Origin: Hepatocystis sp. ex Piliocolobus tephrosceles
Lineage: Eukaryota > Apicomplexa > Aconoidasida > Haemosporida > Plasmodiidae
NCBI GenBank assembly: GCA_902459845.2
Contig: CABPSV020000136.1
Coordinates: 1 to 26,821 of the forward strand
DNA: 26,821 nucleotides
Direction: 5' to 3'
Shown: positions 19,404-26,821 of the stretch, piece after piece
Layout of the letters: every line of letters starts with the position of its first letter
Position numbering within the stretch: the first letter of the stretch is position 1
Notes under the pieces: model-generated
What the model was told of the DNA's origin: nothing
The model's database searches: none
What the model saw: the letters and a program-made list of their open reading frames with translations, nothing else
Translations under genes and position numbers: made by a program

Positions 19404-22400
19404 GCTACTGCTACTGCTACTACTACTACTACTGCTACTGCTACTATTGCCACTATCATATTTACTCACACAACCGTCACCTACACCGTCCAACCATTTA
19501 GGTTTTCCATTTTTTTTTTTTTTATTAAGCCTACTACTTGTAAGCTTAGTTTTCCACCTTGTTCTTGCTCTTATTTTTCTTCTTTCTTCCTCATCATCTG
19601 AACTTTCACAAAAAAAACTATCAGATGAATCATGTTGCGTTTTAATATCATCGTAGTAATGATCATCACTTAATGTATCATATGATTTGTTGCTACGTTC
19701 TTCCGTGTATACATCTTCATCCTCTTCGTTATAAGTTGTATATATATAATTTTTTTTTTTTTTTTTTTTTTTGTTACTATTGCTATTGCTATTACTATTG
19801 CTATTACTATTGCTATTACTATTACTATTACTATCACTATTACTATCACTATATTTTTTTTTTTTTTTTTTGGTTAATTTTTTTTTTCTTTTTTTATCTT
19901 TTCCTTTATCTTCGAGCTGTTCTTTTTTTTTCAAAATGCTTTTTTTTATAAACTTTTTGTTTGGTTTTAATATTTCTATCAATTGTTGTGTATATAACAT
20001 AGCAATATTGAAACTAGCACGTTTGTTTGTAAATAAATGTAAATAATGTTGTTCTAATATATTTAATGCATTTATTATATTACCTTCTAAAATACATCTT
20101 CTTATTATATACCTAGTTTGTAGTGTCTCTTCCATTCGGTTTAGTTTATCATCAGATAAATATAAATTTAGAAAATATTTTGTTAAATATTCTTTATTAT
20201 CTGTATAATTTCGAACTACTACATTTTTATTGTTTTTCTTTTTTTCATTTTTTACATTACTACTTTTATTTTTACCCTGTAGATGAATCTTTTTATTCGT
20301 ATCTGTACCACCACTACTACTGTCATTCTTATTGGTTTCATGTTTTGTGTTAAGTAAATTAGTTGATAGTAAATTCAATTCATCTTTTGTACTCAAACTT
20401 CTTTTATTTCTTAATCTGTTTAAAGTTAATGAACTAGAACTTTTTTTTAAATTTAATAAGTTACTTAAGATGGTTCTTCTTGAAGGCCATTGTGTATTGT
20501 CTATACCAACATTCCCGTAACTGCTATGATAACATGGGTTTAGGAAGTCCAATTTTTTTAAAAACGTTGATGATGCTAATTTCCCCAAGTTCGTTTTATT
20601 TGAGTCTTTTTCATTGCCTGTTCCTTTGTCATTACTTGTGCATTTTTCATTATCTACGCTCTTGATGTCTATTCCACCTTTACCATTATCATTATTATCC
20701 TCACATGTAGATTTCACCGTATCTGTTATCTCTTTTTCTTTATCTCTATCATCAATTGCTTTATTACTACAAGTTTTTTCTTTATTTGGAGAACTATCTT
20801 TCAAATTACTAATTTCCTTATCGTTTGTTTTATTACCACCTTCTGAAATATTATCTAAAATAATACTAGGAGTATTACAGGGTGTAGGTGATTTTATATC
20901 TAATGTTATTTTAGTAGCGTTCACAGTAGTACATTCACTTTTTATTTCTTCATTTATATTTTCTTTATCCAAACTGGAAGATGCGTCATAACTGCTCGGT
21001 ACACTTACGTTATTAACCAAAAGTGTGTCATTTACAAAATTTTTATTACTTTGTGTTTCTACACTTTTTGAATTTATATTTTCATTTTCTACTGTATCTA
21101 CATTAATATCACTCACCTTTTTTATTGTTACATCTATTTGTTCACATTTCAACTTACTAATATCTACCTTAGAAATAGAATCATTATTTTTAACTTCATC
21201 AGTTTTATCGTTGTTACTATTATTTTTATTGAGGTTAGTTTGTTCCATTGTAATAGGGATTTTATTCTTTCCGTTGTCGCTATCTTTGTCGTTTCCCTTT
21301 CCGCTATCCTCGTCGTTCCCCTTTCCGCTGTCCTTGCCATTGCCCTTGTTATTTCCCTCTTCATTGTCTTTACTACCTTGCTCGTTTACATCTACATCCA
21401 TGTGAAGGGTTTCTGCCGACTCGGACTGGAATTCAACCGTACCTTCCCTTTTGCATTCACCTCCCTCATCCTTCTTATGCTGATTCTCTGTATTATTATT
21501 AACCTCTTTTGAAGATACAGCGTTTTTTTTTAAAACGTCCATCCAATCAATTTTTTTCATAAAAAACACATCATTATCAGTTTTCCCATTTGAAACATTA
21601 CTATTACTTTTATTATCATCTGTTTGTTTTTCTATAAAACTTATAAAGCTTTTATATGTATGTAAATAACCACATTTTATTAAATGTGATTTAATAACAT
21701 TATAAAATATATCCTTTTGAATATAAATGGATTTTATTATTTTTCTTTCCTTTTCATTTTCTTCATAAATAAGTTTATAAATATCAAAATAAAAATTGTT
21801 TAAATGAAATTTAACACAATCCCCTAACGTACTTAAAGCAACAGTAGCATAATAATCATATTTAGAATTGATGGTACAAACTTTTCCTAAATATTTACCA
21901 TTCTTAGTAAAAAAGGCACTATTGTCAAAATAGTTGATACCACAACCTATTATGTCATTTTGTGTAAATCCATTACTATAATTCTCTATTTTACCATCAA
22001 TTATTTTTTTACCATCATCGTTTTTATATCCAAAAGAATTATAATCATATCCTGGGCTCTTATGAATAATATAGTTTTTACTTGTCATACCAATCACAAT
22101 TTTTGAAAAATTAGTACATTTTAAAATCTCAACTTCAAAATAATATATACTACAATCTCGTAATGCGCATTTATTCACTTGAACACAAGCAATATCTGTA
22201 TGTTTTCCCCAAGCAGTATAAGTTGCTGTTAATTTATCTTTACTAACAGAAATAAAATTTGAAACATTTATGGTATTTATACACATTTTGTTTTTAAATA
22301 AATCTGGTAAATGTATGTAGTTATGTTTAAATTTTTTTTTTCTTTTTTTAAAATATAGTTCTTTTTTATTAGTGTAATGGTTATCTTCTTTATATATTTC

Positions 22401-25400
22401 TTCTTTTGAATCGTTTAATTTGTCATTATCACTGTATCCATACACGTTCTTACTATTCTTTTTTCTTTTTCTCCTTTTCCTTTTTCTTCTCCGTTTCTTA
22501 TTTGCGCGTCTATGCTCTTCGTCATTATCACTTTTTTCATCGTCATCATCACTTTTTTCATCGTCATCATCACTTTTATCGTCTTCTTCATCGCTTTTAT
22601 CGTCTTCTTCATCACTTTTATCGTCTTCTTCATCACTTTTATCCTCTTCGTTATCACTTTTATCCCCATCGTCATCTTCATCATCTCCTCCATCGTCATC
22701 TCCATCATCTTCCCCACCGTCATCATCATCATCATCTTCATCTTCATCATCATCATCTTCATCATCATCATCATCATCATCATCAACATCATCATCTTCA
22801 TCGTTTCCGCTACTACCAACTCCATCATCTTCATCATTACCATCATCATCGTAATCACTACCATCACTATCGTCGACACTACCATCACCATCGTCATTAT
22901 GAAAACTGATGTCGTCTCCATCAGAATGTATACCCACATTATTTCCATCGGAATCTGATTTTAAATATGAGCGTACACTAATACCATTATTTTTATTTCT
23001 CATTCTATTTTCGTTCATATGTTTGTTCATATGTTCGTTCATATTTTCTTTCATATATTTGTTCATATATTTGTTCATATTTTCGTTCATATTTTCGTTC
23101 ATATTTTTGTTCATAATTTCGTTCCTATTTTCGTTCATATTTTCGTTCCTATTTTCGTTCATATTTTTGTTCATAATTTCGTTCATATTTTTTTTCATAT
23201 TTTTTTTCATAATTTCGTTCATATTTTCGTCCATAATTTCGTTCCTATTTTCGTTCATAATTTCGTTCATATTTTCGTTCCTATGTTCGTCCATATTTTC
23301 GTCCATAATTTCGTTCCTATTTTCGTCCATAATTTCGTTCTTATTTTCGTTCATATTTTCGTTCATATTTTCTCGATCCCTTACTAGAATTTTTTTTCTT
23401 GCTTCATAAAAATGTAACATTATTGGTAATACGTCATAATCCATGTTCAAACAAACATATGTCGACAAAAGAACGGCTTTACATAAGGAATAACCAACAT
23501 AGTTATTATAAAAATTATATTTACTTATTTCTTTAAAAAATAATACATACTTAAGATATTGTTCGATAAATTTTTTTTTAATATATATATTTTTTGAAAA
23601 GGTTTTATTTCCTCTGTAGTATTCTAAATATATATCTTTGGTTTTTTTAATAAAACTATTTTCTTTTGTATGCATAAAAAAAGAATCGTGTGTGTTTTTT
23701 ATATTTAAAACATTAAGCATATAATGTGTTTGTTTAAAATAAGCATAATCATGGTTATATGTATTATATTGTGGACGATTACTGCTTTTATTTTTTATGG
23801 TATCATTATTCATATAATTTATTGTATTATTATTTTGATATGCCCATGTAGACTGTTCTTGGTTTTCTAAAAAAGGGTAACACACCTCTGATTTATCATT
23901 AATAAAAAAAAATGTATTGCTTCTGGAGCCTAAATTTTTCAAATGCACATCTCTTTTGTTGTTTTTTATATTTATTTTTTTTTTTTTTTCATCATTAACA
24001 TATTTTATTAAATAAGAAACATCCAATTTTTCATTTTTTTTAGTATCAAAATAGTGTACTAATACATCATCATCATCATCATTATTATATATATATATAT
24101 ATTTTTTTTTTTTTATTTGTAGAAAAGAATCAATTTTTAATTGAATAAAATTTAACAACCCATTCAACAAAAATTTAATTCCGTTTACAATAAAATAAGC
24201 AAAACAAATCAGATAAAAAATGCAATATAATAACAATAATAATATATTTTTCACCCTATTGTATAAAAAATATATATAATATACTATCGTTTTCTTATTT
24301 TTATATGATGCTAAATATAATTCAAAAAATAATAAAACTTGAAAAAAATGCTTATATGTCGTAATTATAAAAGATAAATATTTCACACACAAATTATTTA
24401 TATAATAAAAGAAAATGTTATAAGAACATATTTTTTCGTCTTTCTTTAAGTGCTGTGAGTTAATCATATTTAATTGTTTTGAAAACGGACTTAAACTGTT
24501 TCCGATAATACAAAACAAGTAATCATAAATATTTTGTACAATAATATGAATGCGTACTAACGCATACTCATTCTGTAGTATGTACTTGTTTTTATTTTTA
24601 TTTTTTTTCTCCCGTTCATCCCCGTTTTTGTCTTCGTCCTCATTTTGGTTAACTCCTCCATCTCCTTCTTGTCCTTTTACGTATTTATTAAAAAATTTAG
24701 TTATTTCTTCAATGTTTTTATAATGAATAAATGTATTGTCATTTGTTTTTTTTTTATCTATATGTCCTGATCGAATATTGACCATCTCTTTTTCTGTTAC
24801 CATTATCTCTTTTAATTTTGTTTTATTATTTTGTGTTTTGCCTATTTGCGATTTGTCTCTGTTTGTTCTGATTTTTATACACAATAAATTCATAAGCTTA
24901 CCTTTTTCCAAACAGTTAAAAATTGTAACCTTATTAAATATAAATAAAAGTATATACGTTTCGAAGTTTTTAAATTGAATATTGTTAAATAAAATTGTGT
25001 CTGTTTTGCGTATTTTATTCCTATATGTTTTGTAATTTTGTTTATTGTTTTTTATATTACTAGTTTTATGATCAATAAAGCCAGCTAGGTTTGAATTTAC
25101 TATGTTGTCATAACAGTCGTTGTTATTATTGTCTATACCATTACTCATACAATATTTGATACAGTCGTAAATGTTTTCGTTTCTCCTCTGACAATATTGC
25201 TGACAAATGCATTTGCCACAAAAATAAATTAAGTCATAAAAATGTTTGTATGTGATGTGTAAAAATAAAATCTGTTCACATAGCTTAGATGAATGCGTGC
25301 GATCATACAATAAAATGTGGGTGAAATCGTTTAATATAATAAACAGCGAATTGAAAATAAAAATGTTTATTTTATTTATTTTTTCTATCTCATTAAAATT

Positions 25401-26411
25401 TACTTGTTTATTAGTAAAACATTGTTTTTTGCACAATTTAAAAACAATAGAATATAATAAATAGTAAAAGAAAAAATTTTTTGAATTTTTTTTTTTTTCA
25501 TAATATTTGAAACGCTTTGAATTAAAAAAGGACAAAACAAAATGTTGGATGTATCTTGTTATAAACCTTTTTCCTATGCTATAGTCATCATAGTTTTTAA
25601 AACTTACGGACACTGCTTCATATTTATTTAATTTATTCTTAATATGTTTAAGTAAATATATAAAAAACTGTAAAGAATCTATTTTCTGGTATAGCGGATA
25701 TATAATTTTAAATTTTATAAAAAAATCATACAAATATTTATTTGTTAACCTAACTAAAATAAATACGTTTTGGATATACCTATAATGGATTATTACAAGT
25801 GCATAATAATCAATTATATATTTTTCATTAAAACAAAATTTATTTGTTTTTTGTTCTACTTGTTTATAAACAAAAGTTCTTTTTTTTTTTTTTTTTTTTT
25901 TTTTATTTGTTATATTGTATGTTCTTATTTTTATTTCTTTCCATTTGTGACAAGTATCAAGAGTATTGTTTTTTTGTATATACATCAATTCAACATCTTT
26001 TTGATCAGTATTATAAAAAAAGTGAAATATGTTTACTTCTTTGTTTCTTTTTTCTAAATGAAAAACTATTTGCTTTATGGTATATTTTTTCTTTATATTT
26101 TGGACACTATTATATATTGCTTCCCCGCCTTTTCTATTTCGTCTTCTTATTTTTCTAACTTCCCTGGATTTTTTTCGGTTAATTTTTTTGTTTTTATTTT
26201 CTAAAACTAGTTCATCATTCTTTTTTTGTTTTAAATTAATACGTGGTAAACAATACATTTGAGGCATTTTGAAAATAAACTCATAATATTTACAACTTGA
26301 ATAATAAAACAATAAATTAGTTGCTCTTACTAATTTCTTGTTATCAGTAGAAACAATGGCTATGACCTTTTTTTTCATTCTTTTTGTTTGATGCTTACAA
26401 AAAGCATTCAT
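17772..26411 (-). CDS. RanBPM/Gid1-like SPRY-LisH-CTLH-CRA protein, two exons
   Basis: Exon 1 is 18257-26411 and exon 2 is 17772-18043, giving 2808 residues. The start follows an in-frame TGA directly upstream. Domains: SPRY at about 1370-1545 (including SPGYDYNSFGYKNDDG, DIIGCGIN and FFTKNGKYLG); LisH at about 1569-1597 (LIKCGYLHTYKSF); CTLH at about 2093-2150; and a CRA domain from about 2620 that runs across the splice into exon 2 (SLIAYQKPY, then SPLEIMIKHLILCRNLLREK). This order is that of RanBP9/10 and yeast Gid1, the scaffold subunit of the GID/CTLH E3 ubiquitin ligase; ligase membership here is inferred. RanBP9 has about 730 residues, so this protein is nearly four times longer. The first 1300 residues match no domain I know, and include a strongly hydrophobic stretch at about 714-750, Asn-Glu-Met repeats and an Asp-rich run. 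Long Ser-, Asn- and Lys-rich inserts separate CTLH from CRA. The tail after CRA is very basic. Confidence 0.93.
18044..18256 (-). other. Intron of the RanBPM-like gene, 213 bp
   Basis: The donor AG|GTATGT (intron begins at 18256) and the acceptor GATAG| (intron ends at 18044), preceded by a 26-base T tract in transcript direction, fit Plasmodium splice signals. The join completes a GAT codon (G from exon 1, AT from exon 2) and keeps frame: 8155 + 272 = 8427 bases, exactly 2809 codons. Read-through instead gives 23 unrelated residues to a stop at 18186. The splice restores a continuous CRA domain, an independent argument for it. Confidence 0.92.
19363..19445 (-). repeat. Poly-Ser coding microsatellite
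   Basis: ACT and GCT triplets on the plus strand read as AGT and AGC on the minus strand, giving about 27 consecutive Ser between the CTLH and CRA domains of the RanBPM-like protein (about residues 2323-2350), with Asp/Ser/Asn-rich flanks. Confidence 0.88.
19757..19875 (-). repeat. Lys-(Ser-Asn/Asp)n-Lys coding repeat
   Basis: A Ser-Asn / Ser-Asp alternating tract encoded by 6-bp units (about 19775-19850), flanked on both sides by poly-Lys runs from A homopolymers. It lies shortly after the CTLH domain of the RanBPM-like protein. The alternating A runs are likely to be length-variable. Confidence 0.85.
22510..22925 (-). repeat. Asp/Glu-rich coding repeat with KSD(D/E)(D/E) units
   Basis: Between about residues 1163 and 1301 of the RanBPM-like protein is a long acidic run that ends in a series of 15-bp-type units reading DKSDEED or EKSDDDD, followed at once by a strongly basic Arg/Lys block. 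It sits just before the SPRY domain. The repeat keeps several frames open on both strands, which explains the spurious long frames here. Confidence 0.88.
23008..23370 (-). repeat. 12-bp coding minisatellite, about 30 NMNE/NRNE/NEIM-type units
   Basis: Repeated plus-strand TTCGTTCATATT units encode Asn-(Met/Arg/Lys)-Asn-Glu and Glu-Ile-Met-Asp variants over about 120 residues (about 1014-1135) of the RanBPM-like protein. Predicted to be highly charged and probably helical or coiled. It is the longest tandem repeat in the window. Confidence 0.92.
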
Positions 26412-26821
26412 TCATTTTTTTTTTTTTCTATCAAAGATAAAAAAAAAAAAAAAAAAGAACGCGAAGAGGTAAAAATAGGCAAAATTTTATATATGAAAAA
26501 AATAAAAATAAAACAATAATAATAATATATATTATTAGCTGTAGATAAATTGTAAATAAAAAAGATAAAACTATATATGAAAAATTAAAATACAAAAATG
26601 AAAAATATGTTAAAAAAAAAAAATATATATATAGATATAATGGGAATTGCAAAATAACGTAACATAAAAAAAAAAAATATATATATAAAAAAAAAGTGTG
26701 TATATATATAATATATTTATGTACATATGTACATACGTGTATATATATGTAAAAAAAAAAAAAGCAGTTTAACTATTAAAATATAAAAAAAAAAAAAATT
26801 AAAAAAAAATAGTAACCATGT
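26412..26821 (-). promoter_or_regulatory. Upstream region of the RanBPM-like gene
   Basis: This 410-base stretch lies 5' of the gene and should carry its 5' UTR and perhaps part of its promoter. It consists of A runs, TA runs and an 18-bp palindrome at 26718-26735 containing two GTAC cores. A 73-codon minus frame at 26431-26652 is low-complexity and not a credible gene. No core promoter motif can be assigned. Confidence 0.5.

Noticed and set aside
22406..22958. Several overlapping long open frames on both strands (His-, Ser- and Ile-rich on plus, Met/Lys-rich on minus)
   Set aside because: All are translations of the same (ATC/TCG)n-type acidic coding repeat of the RanBPM-like gene; a triplet repeat without stops stays open in every frame.
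26431..26652. Small 73-residue minus-strand gene or upstream open frame
   Set aside because: Phe/Tyr/Leu-rich microsatellite translation with no conserved feature; an upstream frame effect on translation cannot be excluded but is not supported.

Overview
The window is nuclear DNA from a malaria parasite (genus Plasmodium). The evidence is very AT-rich intergenic DNA full of long A/T homopolymers and TA runs, very long proteins with Asn/Lys/Asp/Ser-rich inserts, and recognisable Plasmodium orthologues. The kinase differs at many positions from the P. falciparum MRK sequence as I remember it, so this is probably another species. P. malariae, P. ovale or an avian parasite are all possible; I cannot decide between them. 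The gene order resembles the MRK-ADA2 neighbourhood that I recall on P. falciparum chromosome 10 (recalled, not checked).

Layout. (1) 14-8563, plus strand: an ADA2 transcriptional coactivator of at least 2849 residues, with ZZ, SANT, ADA2 core and SWIRM regions inside long low-complexity stretches, and an unexpected hydrophobic, membrane-like N-terminus. Its reading frame is open to the window edge, so its true start may lie upstream. (2) 9773-13612, minus: a 1279-residue protein I do not recognise, with a 15-bp coding minisatellite near its start and a faint cyclin/TFIIB-like helical pattern. (3) 15039-16019, minus: MRK, a CDK7-like kinase, complete. (4) 17772-26411, minus: a two-exon gene for a 2808-residue RanBPM/Gid1-type protein (SPRY, LisH, CTLH, CRA), the scaffold type of the GID/CTLH ubiquitin ligase. 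The small 3' exon completes the CRA domain, which strongly supports the splice model.

ADA2 and gene 2 are convergent; gene 2, MRK and the RanBPM-like gene run head to tail on the minus strand. The intergenic stretches (1.2, 1.4 and 1.75 kb) hold homopolymers, TA microsatellites, a C12 tract, an eight-copy 23-bp tandem repeat containing the telomere-like heptamer AACCCTA, a perfect 13-bp hairpin just past the stop codon of the RanBPM-like gene, and large palindromes. I see no tRNA, rRNA, transposon, CRISPR array or virus-like gene.

ADA2 (histone acetylation with GCN5) and MRK (CDK-activating or RNA polymerase II CTD kinase family) both act in gene expression, and the RanBPM-like protein points to regulated protein turnover. 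Apicomplexan neighbours are not normally co-transcribed, so no joint function should be read from adjacency alone.
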